A stretch of DNA of 64,000 nucleotides from Taibaiella koreensis (GCF_003545715.1 NZ_QVNU01000003.1:682001-746000); one strand, 5' to 3'. Positions 33,824 through 42,820 are shown, counted from the stretch's first letter. The notes: generated by a model from the letters alone, not told the origin. A program made the numbers and translations.

Positions 33824-34388
33824 AATGCTTTATTTCTGTCAACTGATTGGCTTTAATTTTTTGTTGAAGGGTCTTGCGGGCATTGTTCACATGCCATTGC
33901 GAAGTGCCTTCGCTCATTTCCAGTATTTTACCGATCTCCTTATGGCTGTATCCTTCAAACACAAAAAGATTGAAGACGGTCCGGCTCATAGGGGGCAGGG
34001 TTTGTATAATGCCCAGCAGGTCTTTCATCGCTATTTTGTCCAGCGCGTTATTGTTGATGCTGAAGGTTGCCGAGTCGCTGATCTCGTTGGGAAAATGCAG
34101 CTGCATAGCATTCTTCAGGTACTTGCTCTTCAAATAGTCCAGGCAGGTATTGACCACGATCCGGCGCATCCAACCTTCAAATGAGCCTTTGCCACTGTAA
34201 TCGTTCATGTGGTTGAATATCTTCAAAAAGCCGTCTTGCAACAATTGCTCCGCATCATGCATATCCTTTGCGTACCGGGCACACAATTTCAGGAACAAGC
34301 TGTAATATTTTTTGTACAGATGTTCCTGAAGCGAACGATCGTTTCGCCTGCAGCCTTCTATAATATCCTGCTCAGTATATTCCGGCAT
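33810..34388 (-). CDS. ECF-type RNA polymerase sigma factor
   Basis: A 192-aa sigma-70 family protein with only regions 2 and 4. Region 2 includes YKKYYSLFLKLCARYAKDMH and DAEQLLQDGFLKIFNHM, then GSFEGWMRRIVVNT. Region 4 is LPPMSRTVFNLFVFEGYSHK followed by EIGKILEMSEGTSQWHVN, the -35-binding helix-turn-helix. It heads a two-gene operon with the membrane-anchored beta-barrel protein, its probable regulator or partner. The target promoters are unknown. It closely resembles the sigma factor at 52514-53092. Confidence 0.92.
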   Translation of the reverse strand: MPEYTEQDIIEGCRRNDRSLQEHLYKKYYSLFLKLCARYAKDMHDAEQLLQDGFLKIFNHMNDYSGKGSFEGWMRRIVVNTCLDYLKSKYLKNAMQLHFPNEISDSATFSINNNALDKIAMKDLLGIIQTLPPMSRTVFNLFVFEGYSHKEIGKILEMSEGTSQWHVNNARKTLQQKIKANQLTEIKHYEQK

Positions 34389-34683
34389 GTAGTTCTGCGC
34401 TGTTCTATAGTCCTGTTTTTCGGGTCGCGGATCACTCCGTCAATGTCTGTCTTAATGCTGTTCCTTGTTTCCGTGCTGTTCCTCCTTCGCTGTCTTCCTG
34501 GTATCGTTTTTGTCTGAATTGCTCCGTATCCTTGTACCAGCCCGCTGTGTTGGCGATACTACGGCAGCCTTCCAGCTAATAACGGTACCGGGGGCAGTAT
34601 TCGTTTACCAGGGCAGAATTTAATGCGAATCAAACAATAGGCTGTATCCATTAAGACGTCATTTCCGCTAAAAAACTTGGGTG

Positions 34684-35646
34684 CTAATCCTTAATATGAA
34701 AGAGTATGCCACCGGCCCCGGCCAGCCATAAGCTGCCATCGGGTCTGAGTGCCATACATTTAATATCATTTTCTGTAAAACGTTCAAATTCAGACCAATG
34801 TTTGCCGCCATCGGTGGTTTTCAGCAGCAAGCCTTTGTCACCTGCCGCATATCCTGTCTGGCTGTCTTTGAAACATACGGCCCTCAGGCGATACTTTTTC
34901 AGGAGGGGATTGTCGCCGTTACGCTGCTTTTCCCAGTGACCACCCCCGTCGGCTGTATGAACAATGGTCCCGTTATAGCCCACGACCCACACCTGGTCGG
35001 GTCCTACGCAGGCGATGCTCCTGAAAAAATCGCCGTGAATGTCCTGTAGCGCCCAGGAGTTGCCGCCATTTGCCGTTTTGAGCACCGCGCCGTAGCCACA
35101 GGTATAGCCGGTTTGGCCATTGGCAAACAGAATATCCTCCAGCTGGAATTCAAAAGTGTCGATAAGCGTCAGATGCGCAGCAGGGTCCATGCGGTACAAG
35201 CGACCGGCGCGATACCCCTCTCCCGAAACAATAAAACCGTTGTCGGCGTCCGCAAAAACGATTTGCTGAAGCCATTCCAGGTTGGGGCTTTGAATGCGCC
35301 GCCAATCGGTGCTCGTATCGTTGTAGACGTATATTTTGCCGCTGTACCCTACGCCGTACACATTTCTGCCATTGGTCGCCAGTCCGTATACGGCTTTGCT
35401 GTCGTCGCCGGTGAAGGTAAACGGCTGCCAGCTAAGACCGCCATCGGTGGTACGCAGCAGCACCGAGGAAAAATATTTTTCCCCGCCGGCTATAAAGCCC
35501 AGGGTATCATTAAGAAACAGTATGTGGTTGAGGTCGTCCTCTGTATGAGTCGTAAGTTGCTGTGTGTCTGTTGGTTTTATGCGATCCTTCTTGCAGGAGG
35601 AGAAAAGAAGGCATAGCAGCAAAAGAATGCGGAAATCATACTTCAT
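34684..35646 (-). CDS. lipoprotein with Ycf48-like beta-propeller repeats
   Basis: A 320-aa predicted lipoprotein (lipobox LLFSSC, Cys ~18). The body has repeats of the form L-TTDGG-SW and GY--G--G-I (LRTTDGGLSWQPF, LKTANGGNSWALQ, VHTADGGGHWEKQ, LKTTDGGKHWSEF). These are the BNR/Ycf48-type blades of a seven-bladed propeller. Ycf48 proper assists photosystem II assembly; in heterotrophic Bacteroidota the fold is common in surface proteins of unknown role. Its ATG overlaps the stop of the upstream DUF2306 gene (ATGA), so the two are coupled. Confidence 0.85.
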   Translation of the reverse strand: MKYDFRILLLLCLLFSSCKKDRIKPTDTQQLTTHTEDDLNHILFLNDTLGFIAGGEKYFSSVLLRTTDGGLSWQPFTFTGDDSKAVYGLATNGRNVYGVGYSGKIYVYNDTSTDWRRIQSPNLEWLQQIVFADADNGFIVSGEGYRAGRLYRMDPAAHLTLIDTFEFQLEDILFANGQTGYTCGYGAVLKTANGGNSWALQDIHGDFFRSIACVGPDQVWVVGYNGTIVHTADGGGHWEKQRNGDNPLLKKYRLRAVCFKDSQTGYAAGDKGLLLKTTDGGKHWSEFERFTENDIKCMALRPDGSLWLAGAGGILFHIKD

Positions 35647-36317
35647 AGGTCTTCAGCTTCATTTTTACGGGCGAAAGCGCTGTTGGCTTTCCGGTTTAAT
35701 ACAAAAGCCACCACAACGTTGGGTGTCCAACATAGCCAGGCTACGATGCGGTAGGCCAGGATAAAATCCATGGCCAGGTGCAGGAACAATTGCAGCCAGC
35801 ACCGCAGGGTTACCGCGGCAAAACAGGCGGCATAGCTGTACAAGGCCATTTGGCGGTGCCGTAAAATTCGGTTATTCTGCGCATAATATAAAGCCATATA
35901 AGTAACGGCAAGCCAAAATATACCCAGGAGAGCAAATCCATAGCGGCTCACGGCGCCACCCGTAGCCACACCCGCCAATCCGATTCCCGACGCGGCTGCA
36001 GGTAAGGCCAGCAGCGTATAGAACCAGCCCATGCCGCGGTGGAAAGCCGGGTATTTCCTGCGCCATGCACCGGAAAACTGAACCCAGCCGCAAAGCAGGG
36101 CCAGGCCACCGGTGATGATATGCGTATAAAAGCTGATATGCCAAAGCGGGTTGGTGAGCAGGGCCCGATCCTTGAGGGATAAAAAAGATTGCTGCAGGCT
36201 GGAGAAAAAATACAAAACGGGGTAAAGCCCAACGATAACAGCTAGGATCACGAAAAGAAACCAGAAGATCGAGCGGAAGATCTTGGCGCCGGTCGTCGGA
36301 GTGTAGTTGTCGCTCAT
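35643..36317 (-). CDS. DUF2306-type multi-pass membrane protein
   Basis: A 224-aa inner-membrane protein with about seven hydrophobic helices, starting IFWFLFVILAVIVGLYPVLY. HIITGGLALLCGWVQF and RKYPAFHRGMGWFYTL, the latter with the conserved histidine, are typical of DUF2306. Function is unknown, although the layout resembles small cytochrome-like membrane proteins. The start at 36317 (MSDNYTPTTGAKIF) is preferred over the open frame from 36443, whose first 42 residues have no family character. Overlaps the next gene by 4 bp. Confidence 0.85.
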   Translation of the reverse strand: MSDNYTPTTGAKIFRSIFWFLFVILAVIVGLYPVLYFFSSLQQSFLSLKDRALLTNPLWHISFYTHIITGGLALLCGWVQFSGAWRRKYPAFHRGMGWFYTLLALPAAASGIGLAGVATGGAVSRYGFALLGIFWLAVTYMALYYAQNNRILRHRQMALYSYAACFAAVTLRCWLQLFLHLAMDFILAYRIVAWLCWTPNVVVAFVLNRKANSAFARKNEAEDL

Positions 36318-36621
36318 TAAAACAAAGCTACCAATTTCATGTGGAAGAGCAGGAAAGCAAAAATACCCCCTACTCGTGGGGTATTTTACATAGACACAGC
36401 CGGAGTTTACCGATAATTTTTGAGCGTTTAATTGCGTGCTCATAGCCCGGATCGCTCTTAAGACAATCCTGATTTCTATTGAGCTGCTTTAATAACTTTT
36501 TTAGTTATTCTTAATGTATAAGAAAATCTTTCAAACGATATGTTTATCGGCTAATAGTTTTCAAACAGGGGGCCAGATCGATTCGTTTTGCCATCTGCCC
36601 CAAATTGCAGAACTTGCAGCC

Positions 36622-38511
36622 ATGTCGGAACAGTATATTGTGTCAGCGCGTAAGTACCGCCCCCAGACCTTCGATACGGTAGTGGGACAGCAACACATTA
36701 CCACCACGCTTAAAAACGCCATCCGCACCCAGCACCTGGCCCATGCCTACCTGTTCTGCGGGCCGCGCGGGGTGGGAAAGACTACCTGCGCCCGTATCCT
36801 GGCCCGCACCATCAATTGCGAGAATCCAACCCCGGATATGGAAGCCTGCGGCGAATGCAGCACCTGTCTTTCTTTCCAGGACAATACTTCTTTCAATATC
36901 TTCGAGTTGGATGCCGCGAGCAACAACTCGGTCGACGATATACGCTCGCTTACCGAGCAGGTGCGCTATGCCCCACAGCACGGCAAATACAAGATCTACA
37001 TTATCGATGAGGTGCACATGCTCAGCACCGCGGCCTTCAACGCTTTTCTGAAGACGCTGGAAGAGCCGCCTCCCTATGCGATCTTTATCCTGGCCACCAC
37101 CGAAAAGCACAAGATATTACCTACCATACTTTCCCGTTGCCAGATATTCGATTTCAAGCGGATACAGACCGAAGATATCGTAGGGCACCTGGCCGGCATC
37201 TGCGCCAAAGAAAATGTGGTTGCGCAAAATAACGCCCTGCACATTATCGCCCAGAAGAGCGAAGGCTGTATGCGCGATGCGCTGTCCATGATGGACCGCA
37301 TTGCCGGCTTTACCAATGGCCAGCTGACCTATGCGCAAACGGTTGAGCACCTCAATATCCTGGATGCCGATGTCTACTTTAAGCTGGGTGATATCCTGCT
37401 GAGTAAAGACGTTGGCGGGGCCCTGCTGCTGCTGGACAATATCCTCCAGCGTGGTTTCGAAGGCGACGTGATCCTTAATGGCTTTGCCGAGCATTTCCGC
37501 AACCTGCTGCTGAGCAAAGATGTGCGGATGGCCCAGCTGCTGGATGTACCGGAAGATCATCGCCGCCTCTACTTCGAAAAAGCGCAGATGATCCCCTCCG
37601 GCTATATCCTTTCGGGCCTCAGCCTGCTTAATGAAGCTGAGTTGGGCTTTCGCACAGCGCTCAACAAACGGTTGCACCTGGAGCTTTGCCTCATACGGCT
37701 ATGCTACCTGAACGATGTGCTTGATACGGCGGAACTGAATGGTTCCGATCTAAAAAAAAAACCTGATGAGCAGCCGGTAACGGCTCCGGTACCGCCTGTG
37801 GACACACCGGCATTGGCACAACAAGTTGCGCCGGTTCCCATGTCGCCCCCCGCGTCTGCAGCGCCGCCGCCTATATACCAGGCCCCTGCGCCTGCGCAGG
37901 CTATGGCAGTACCACCGCCTATAGCGCAGGCGCCACCGGCTCATAACACGTATACCCCGCCCCCTGCTCCTGCCCCGGAGGCAATAAGAATGCCTCCTCC
38001 CCCAGCACAGAAGACGGCCGCCATACCGCCACCTACCTTGCAGTCCAAACGGCCCAAGCTGGGGATGGGCATTCTGCAGCAGATACAGCAGGAGAGCGAA
38101 CAGCAGCAGGAAGCATTGGGTGAACAGGTCGAGCTGAACCAGGAACGCGCGATAGAACTATTCCAGGACTTCCGTAACCATGTCCGTCACGAGTTGAAAC
38201 AAATCCCTCTTGCTGCTCAGCTCGATATGATGAGCATTAATTTCATCTCGGCCAGCGAACTCCGGTTGGTATGCGTGTCGGAGATCAATGCGATCTACGC
38301 CCAGAACCAGCGGGAGACCTTTATGGATTTCGGAAAGCAGAAGACGCGTATCTCCGATCTGAGGGTGATGGTACAGCTGGATGCTTCGGCCAGGAAGGAA
38401 GAACCTAAAGAAAGGGTGCTGACCAAGCTGGAGGTTTATGAAATGATGGCGGCGCAAAACCCTGCGCTGCGCTTATTGCGGGAGAGCTTGAACCTGCAGG
38501 TGGATTTTTAA
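36622..38511 (+). CDS. dnaX: DNA polymerase III subunit gamma/tau
   Basis: A 629-aa clamp-loader subunit, an AAA+ ATPase that opens the sliding clamp and, through the tau tail, links polymerase cores and helicase. Walker A is GPRGVGKTT (~47-55). The zinc-binding Cys cluster is CGECSTC, the DEVHMLS Walker B follows, and sensor 1/arginine finger is TILSRCQIF. Domain III ends near residue 376. A long Pro/Ala-rich linker (~390-490) and a C-terminal tau domain follow. The start at 36622 (MSEQYIVSARKYRPQTF) is the family N-terminus; the frame is open from 36514 but those residues are not conserved. An A10 run at 37752-37761 lies exactly at the core/tail junction. Confidence 0.95.
   Translation: MSEQYIVSARKYRPQTFDTVVGQQHITTTLKNAIRTQHLAHAYLFCGPRGVGKTTCARILARTINCENPTPDMEACGECSTCLSFQDNTSFNIFELDAASNNSVDDIRSLTEQVRYAPQHGKYKIYIIDEVHMLSTAAFNAFLKTLEEPPPYAIFILATTEKHKILPTILSRCQIFDFKRIQTEDIVGHLAGICAKENVVAQNNALHIIAQKSEGCMRDALSMMDRIAGFTNGQLTYAQTVEHLNILDADVYFKLGDILLSKDVGGALLLLDNILQRGFEGDVILNGFAEHFRNLLLSKDVRMAQLLDVPEDHRRLYFEKAQMIPSGYILSGLSLLNEAELGFRTALNKRLHLELCLIRLCYLNDVLDTAELNGSDLKKKPDEQPVTAPVPPVDTPALAQQVAPVPMSPPASAAPPPIYQAPAPAQAMAVPPPIAQAPPAHNTYTPPPAPAPEAIRMPPPPAQKTAAIPPPTLQSKRPKLGMGILQQIQQESEQQQEALGEQVELNQERAIELFQDFRNHVRHELKQIPLAAQLDMMSINFISASELRLVCVSEINAIYAQNQRETFMDFGKQKTRISDLRVMVQLDASARKEEPKERVLTKLEVYEMMAAQNPALRLLRESLNLQVDF
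37752..37761 (+). other. ten-A slippery run inside dnaX
   Basis: Codons CTA AAA AAA AAA CCT. Gaining one A gives a TGA two codons after the run (a 381-aa product). Losing one A gives a stop after a few codons (385 aa). Either would yield a tail-less gamma-like protein. Thermus dnaX makes gamma by transcriptional slippage on an A9 run, and E. coli by ribosomal frameshifting. Confidence 0.65.
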
Positions 38512-38548
38512 TTTTTTACAGATATTCATGACGTGCCGGAAATGTGGA

Positions 38549-38580
38549 GGCCGGTACACCGGGCCTTACCGGCCGTTTTG
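38549..38580 (+). terminator. terminator of dnaX
   Basis: GGCCGGTA (38549-38556) pairs with TACCGGCC (38567-38574), followed by GTTTTG, 37 bp after the stop. Confidence 0.7.
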
Positions 38581-38590
38581 TACCCGGCAT

Positions 38591-38626
38591 AGTTGTAGAG
38601 ACGTTGCATGCAATGTCTCTACAACT
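38591..38626. repeat. 36-bp near-perfect palindrome
   Basis: AGTTGTAGAGAC (38591-38602) and GTCTCTACAACT (38615-38626) flank a core that is itself palindromic apart from one G/T pair. It lies between the convergent dnaX and engB genes and has no T run. Confidence 0.85.
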
Positions 38627-38650
38627 ATCGCAGTGTTTTACACAATATGA

Positions 38651-39298
38651 TCATGAGGGCTGCGGACCTGCGATCTCGTTGGGATCGAAATCGGCATTCA
38701 ATTCTTCAATATAGCCCAGCATATCTTTACGCCCCATAAATTTTGTTGTCGAAGTAACGAAGGTGCGGGGAATGTATTCCCATTCTTCCTTCATGCGGTT
38801 CACAAAAGCCTTGACATTACGGGCCGTCTCGGCCTGGGTATTCTTATCGGCTTTGGTAAACGCAATATTGAACGGGATGCCCCATTCGCCCAGCTGGGCC
38901 AGGAATTCGAGGTCGAGCTTCTGAGGTGTCAGCCGGCTGTCGATCAGCACAAATACGGTTTGCAGATTGGTCCTTTGCTGGAAATAATCGGCGAGCATTT
39001 TTTGCCAGGCCGCTCTCTGTGACTGTGAACGCTTGGCAAAGCCGTAGCCGGGCAGATCGACCAGGTACCAGGGTGTATCGGCATTACGTTCGCCATTGAT
39101 CAGAAAATGGTTGATCAGTGTGGTCTTGCCGGGCGTCTTCGACACCTTGGCCAGCTTGGCGTTATTGGTCAGCATATTGATCAGCGACGACTTGCCCACG
39201 TTGGAGCGCCCGATAAAAGCATATTCGGGCTTGTCGGGCTGGGGGCATTGCGATACTTTGGCGCTGCTGACCAGGTAAGTGGCATTGTGGATCTCCAT
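38651..39298 (-). CDS. engB: ribosome biogenesis GTPase EngB/YsxC
   Basis: A 215-aa TRAFAC-class GTPase needed for late assembly of the large ribosomal subunit. G1 is GRSNVGKSS, G2/G3 run through GKTTLINHFLIN to DLPGYG, G4 is TKAD, and the C-terminal segment contains FVTSTTKFMGR. Length is normal for the family (~200 aa). It starts 9 bp after pdxA on the same strand, so the two are probably co-transcribed. Confidence 0.95.
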   Translation of the reverse strand: MEIHNATYLVSSAKVSQCPQPDKPEYAFIGRSNVGKSSLINMLTNNAKLAKVSKTPGKTTLINHFLINGERNADTPWYLVDLPGYGFAKRSQSQRAAWQKMLADYFQQRTNLQTVFVLIDSRLTPQKLDLEFLAQLGEWGIPFNIAFTKADKNTQAETARNVKAFVNRMKEEWEYIPRTFVTSTTKFMGRKDMLGYIEELNADFDPNEIAGPQPS

Positions 39299-39307
39299 AT
39301 CTTATTA

Positions 39308-40360
39308 CTAGCGCTCTTTGGCCAGCCTTTGCCTTTGCAGGGGATTGGCCGTATAAGTAGCGTACGATGCTCTTTGTTTAAGTATATCGATAGCCTGGTA
39401 AATAGCCTCCCGCATCGAATCGGGTGAGGCCAGGTTCTTACCGGCAATGTCAAAAGCGGTGCCGTGATCGGGCGATGTCCTTACTACGGACAGGCCGCAA
39501 GTATAGTTAACGCCTTCGCCATTATTCAGCGACTTGAAGGGAATAAGCCCCTGGTCGTGGTACATGGCGATCACAGCATCGAACTGCTTATAATGGTGAT
39601 GAGCAAAGAACCCGTCGGCGCTGTAGGGACCAAAGGCCAGCATACCGCTATTCATCAGGCTGTCGATCGCCGGCTTGATCACGGTCTGCTCTTCGGTACC
39701 GATGAGACCATCGTCGCCGGCGTGGGGATTGAGCCCCAGGAAGGCGATCTTCGGTTTGGCGATGCCGAAATCCTTTATCAGGGCCTCTTTCAGTATCTGT
39801 GCCTTACGGATGATGAGCTCGGTGGTCAGAGTTTTGGCTACTTCGGCCACGGGAATATGCTCGGTGATGAGCCCTACGCGGAAATCGCCATTGTAGAGCA
39901 GCATCACCACATCTTTTGCTTCAAACTTTTCTTTAAAGAAAGGGGTATGTCCCGTATAGTTGAAGTCGGGGACCTGGGTGTTTTTTTTATGAATGGGGGC
40001 TGTAACGATAGCGTCTATCTGCCCATCCTTCAGGCATTGGGCCGCTACCAGCAGGGAGCGCACGGCATATTTGCCGCCTTCGGGTGTAAGCTCGCCCGGC
40101 GCTATGGCCACCTCTTCTTCCCAGCAGTTAAACACATTGACCTGCTTGGGATTGAGCTCGTCGAAGCTTTTGGTGCTGGCAAAATTGAACTGATGATCGG
40201 TGGGCACCAGCTTCCGGTAAAAGTTAATGGCTTTATTGGAAGCAAAAATAACGGGGGTGCAGAGGTCCAGCATGCGGTTATCGGAAAAGATCTTGATGAT
40301 CAACTCCAGGCCCACACCGTTCAGGTCGCCGGTGGTAATACCGATAATGGGTTTTTCCAT
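39308..40360 (-). CDS. pdxA: 4-hydroxythreonine-4-phosphate dehydrogenase
   Basis: A 350-aa NAD(P)-dependent dehydrogenase of the DXP-dependent pyridoxal phosphate pathway. It oxidises 4-phosphohydroxy-threonine to an intermediate that PdxJ condenses with deoxyxylulose phosphate. Family features are GITTGDLNGVGLELIIKIF at the N-terminus, TAPIHKKN, GLNPHAGDDGLIGTEE, and the metal-site region MYHDQGLIPFKSL with RTSPDHGTAFDIAG near the C-terminus. The start at 40360 (MEKPIIG) is used because the 21 extra residues from 40423 do not fit the family. Confidence 0.95.
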   Translation of the reverse strand: MEKPIIGITTGDLNGVGLELIIKIFSDNRMLDLCTPVIFASNKAINFYRKLVPTDHQFNFASTKSFDELNPKQVNVFNCWEEEVAIAPGELTPEGGKYAVRSLLVAAQCLKDGQIDAIVTAPIHKKNTQVPDFNYTGHTPFFKEKFEAKDVVMLLYNGDFRVGLITEHIPVAEVAKTLTTELIIRKAQILKEALIKDFGIAKPKIAFLGLNPHAGDDGLIGTEEQTVIKPAIDSLMNSGMLAFGPYSADGFFAHHHYKQFDAVIAMYHDQGLIPFKSLNNGEGVNYTCGLSVVRTSPDHGTAFDIAGKNLASPDSMREAIYQAIDILKQRASYATYTANPLQRQRLAKER

Positions 40361-40478
40361 AATCACAAATACATAAGAATAAACCGCCGGAACTTCCCGG
40401 CAACAGGGCTGCAAATTACGCAATGATATTCAATTTCGGGCGTTCCGCGTGGCTCGGGAGCATGCGGGCAATGTCTTG

Positions 40479-40510
40479 TTGCCGCATGCCTGGTAATTTT
40501 TGTACCTTTG
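40479..40510 (+). promoter_or_regulatory. promoter of the CBS-type gene
   Basis: TTG (40479-40481), 21-bp spacer, TACCTTTG (40503-40510), 26 bp before the ATG at 40537. Matches the Bacteroidota TTG/TAnnTTTG consensus and supports the downstream start. Confidence 0.75.
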
Positions 40511-40536
40511 CGACTCAAATTTTACCATCCTGTTTT

Positions 40537-41910
40537 ATGACCGCCGATAAAAAAGTTTACGACAATATCCTGGATACGATCGGGAATACACCATTGATCA
40601 AATTACATAAGACTGTGGCTGATCTGCCTTGCCCGGTATATGCCAAAGTGGAGTTCTTTAATCCGGGCAATTCCATCAAGGATCGTATGGCTTTGAAAAT
40701 GCTGGAAGTAGCAGAGCGGGACGGCCGGATCAAACCCGGCGGCACCATTATCGAAGGTACCTCGGGCAATACTGGTATGGGGCTGGCGCTGGCGGCTATT
40801 CAGAAAGGCTACCGCTGCATCTTTACCACTACCGATAAGCAATCCAAAGAGAAAGTAGATATCCTGAAGGCTTTTGGCGCCGAGGTAATCGTTTGCCCCA
40901 CCAATGTAGAGCCCGAAGATCCCAAATCCTATTATTCCGTATCCAAGAGGCTGGCTACCGAAGTGCCCAACAGCTGGTACGTGAACCAATACGACAACCT
41001 GGCCAACCGCCTGGCGCACTACGAGCAGACAGGCCCCGAAATATGGGAGCAGACCGAAGGCAAAATAACGCACCTGGTGGTAGCTACCGGTACCGGCGGT
41101 ACCATTACCGGTACGGGCAAATACCTTAAGGAAAAGAACCCCAATATACAGGTATGGGCCATCGATAGCTATGGTTCACTGCTAACCAAATGGTTTAATA
41201 CCGGCGAGATCGATATGAAGGAGGTGCACCCTTATATTACAGAGGGTATCGGGGAAGATTTTGTGCCGGAAAACTACGACCGCGATTGCGTCGATTATTT
41301 TGAAAAAGTAACCGATAAAGATGGCGCCGTGATGGCCCGCCGTATCGCTAAAGAAGAAGGCATTTTCGTGGGTTATTCTGCCGGCTCCGCACTATCGGGC
41401 CTGAAGCAGCTGAAAAGCAAGCTGACCAAAGATGACCTGGTGGTGGTGATCTTCCACGACCATGGCAGCCGCTATGTGGGTAAAGTCTATAACGATGAAT
41501 GGATGCTGGATCGTGGTTTTCTGGACGTGAATACCGTACAGGATCTGATCGGTGGCCTTGGCCGTCGCCGCCTGGTGACCATCGATGCAGGTGAGACCGT
41601 ACAAAAGGCTATGGACCTCATGCATCAGTACGATATCGAGCAGATCCCGGTAACGAAAGGCAGCGCTATTGCCGGCTCGGTATCCCAGCACGGACTGTTC
41701 AAAAAGCTGATGCAGGATATCAATTTAAAGGAGCAGACCGTAGAAGCTGCAATGGAAGCGCCCATTCCCCTGGTGGCTATGGATACGCCGTTGGAGCGCC
41801 TTACAAGCTATATCAACAAGGAGAACGGCGGCGTGCTGGCCAAGGACGACAGCGGCGATTATCATATCATTACAAAGTATGATGTGCTGAATGCCTTGTC
41901 GAAAGGATAA
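40537..41910 (+). CDS. cystathionine beta-synthase-like enzyme with CBS pair
   Basis: A 457-aa fold type II PLP enzyme. Residues ~5-330 are the cysteine synthase/CBS catalytic domain. The cofactor lysine is Lys48 in NPGNSIKDRM, the substrate loop is EGTSGNTGMG, and the phosphate-binding loop is ATGTGGTITG. Residues ~340-457 hold two CBS domains (TVQKAMDLMHQYDIEQIPVT and the final TKYDVLNALS), which sense adenosyl ligands in other proteins. The architecture without a heme domain fits bacterial CBS or a CBS-tailed O-acetylserine sulfhydrylase; sequence alone does not separate them. It runs divergently from pdxA, which makes its cofactor. The start at 40537 follows the promoter. Confidence 0.9.
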   Translation: MTADKKVYDNILDTIGNTPLIKLHKTVADLPCPVYAKVEFFNPGNSIKDRMALKMLEVAERDGRIKPGGTIIEGTSGNTGMGLALAAIQKGYRCIFTTTDKQSKEKVDILKAFGAEVIVCPTNVEPEDPKSYYSVSKRLATEVPNSWYVNQYDNLANRLAHYEQTGPEIWEQTEGKITHLVVATGTGGTITGTGKYLKEKNPNIQVWAIDSYGSLLTKWFNTGEIDMKEVHPYITEGIGEDFVPENYDRDCVDYFEKVTDKDGAVMARRIAKEEGIFVGYSAGSALSGLKQLKSKLTKDDLVVVIFHDHGSRYVGKVYNDEWMLDRGFLDVNTVQDLIGGLGRRRLVTIDAGETVQKAMDLMHQYDIEQIPVTKGSAIAGSVSQHGLFKKLMQDINLKEQTVEAAMEAPIPLVAMDTPLERLTSYINKENGGVLAKDDSGDYHIITKYDVLNALSKG

Positions 41911-41931
41911 TTTTTGGTAAAAATACCTGGT

Positions 41932-42456
41932 ATGCATAAACTGATTGCTTTGATTTCTGCTTTTATTAGTCTGCATGCCTATGGCCAAAAAAACGAGTAC
42001 GTGCCCAATATCAAGGCCGGTTACACCAGTGTAAACTCAGAACTGGGATCAAAAAGCCTGGAAATAGGATACTATCATTGCTCTGACGGGTTTACCGCTT
42101 CAAGCGGACCATCTGCGACACTGGTAGCCTTGTTTAATGAACATAATAAAGTTCGTTTCGGTCCCAAAATAGGATATGAGCTACAGGTTTATTGTCTGGC
42201 GGGTAAGGTGGATATTAGCTATGTGCACCCTTACCTGAACTTAACTCCGGCAGCAGGATTATCAGTATTCGGTTGGGCCTCGGCTTATATAGGCTACAAT
42301 GTGTGTTTTACAGATAGTAAAATGTCAGGATTTTATACAGGTATTTTTCTAAATATGAATATGGGCAGCCGGCCGGCATTTAACCTTGATCTGAAGCTTT
42401 CCGATAAAAGCAAAGCGCATACGACAAACTTTTATGCAAGCAGAATTGGAAATTAA
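41932..42456 (+). CDS. small secreted protein of unknown function
   Basis: A 174-aa protein with a signal peptide (MHKLIALISAFISLHAYGQ) when started at ATG 41932, 21 bp after the preceding stop. The rest is rich in beta-strand-like segments with aromatic and Gly residues (GPKIGYELQVYCLAGKVDIS, AAGLSVFGWASAYIGYNVCF), suggesting a small barrel or beta-sandwich in the outer membrane or periplasm. No family recognised. The rpsO promoter lies in its last codons. Confidence 0.65.
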   Translation: MHKLIALISAFISLHAYGQKNEYVPNIKAGYTSVNSELGSKSLEIGYYHCSDGFTASSGPSATLVALFNEHNKVRFGPKIGYELQVYCLAGKVDISYVHPYLNLTPAAGLSVFGWASAYIGYNVCFTDSKMSGFYTGIFLNMNMGSRPAFNLDLKLSDKSKAHTTNFYASRIGN

Positions 42457-42475
42457 AATAAATACCTTACCTTTG
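42446..42475 (+). promoter_or_regulatory. promoter of rpsO
   Basis: TTG (42446-42448), 19-bp spacer, TACCTTTG (42468-42475). Start codon at 42520, giving a leader of about 38 nt. This is the best consensus match in the window. Confidence 0.8.
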
Positions 42476-42519
42476 CGCTCCGATTTTGTGAGGTACAATA
42501 AAAATACAATTCATTAAAA

Positions 42520-42798
42520 ATGGCTAACGCAACCATCGACGCTAAAAAGGCAAATATTTTCAAAACTTACGGTGGATCTGAAAAAAATACAGGTTCTGTA
42601 GAAGCTCAGATCGCTCTGCTAACCGAGCGCATCCTGCATATTTCAGCACACGTGAAGAACGGTAACAAGAAAGACCATTCTTCCAACCTGAGCCTGATTA
42701 AAATGGTAGGACAGCGTAAACGTCTGCTCACTTACCTGAGCCGCACCAACCTGCAAGGCTACCGTGAGCTGATCGCCAAATTAGGCCTGCGTAAATAA
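42520..42798 (+). CDS. rpsO: 30S ribosomal protein S15
   Basis: A 92-aa primary 16S rRNA-binding protein of the small subunit platform. The family core is [40 protein letters not shown] and [20 protein letters not shown]. It has its own promoter and a strong terminator, so it is transcribed alone, although pnp follows within 1 kb as in many bacteria where rpsO and pnp are linked. Confidence 0.98.
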   Translation: MANATIDAKKANIFKTYGGSEKNTGSVEAQIALLTERILHISAHVKNGNKKDHSSNLSLIKMVGQRKRLLTYLSRTNLQGYRELIAKLGLRK

Positions 42799-42820
42799 TT
42801 ATACTATGGTTCTCCATATC

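Noticed and set aside
36514-36621. 36-residue N-terminal extension of dnaX
   Set aside because: Not conserved in the family; the standard N-terminus begins at 36622.
39464-40426. 320-aa plus-strand open frame opposite pdxA
   Set aside because: Antisense shadow of a conserved gene.
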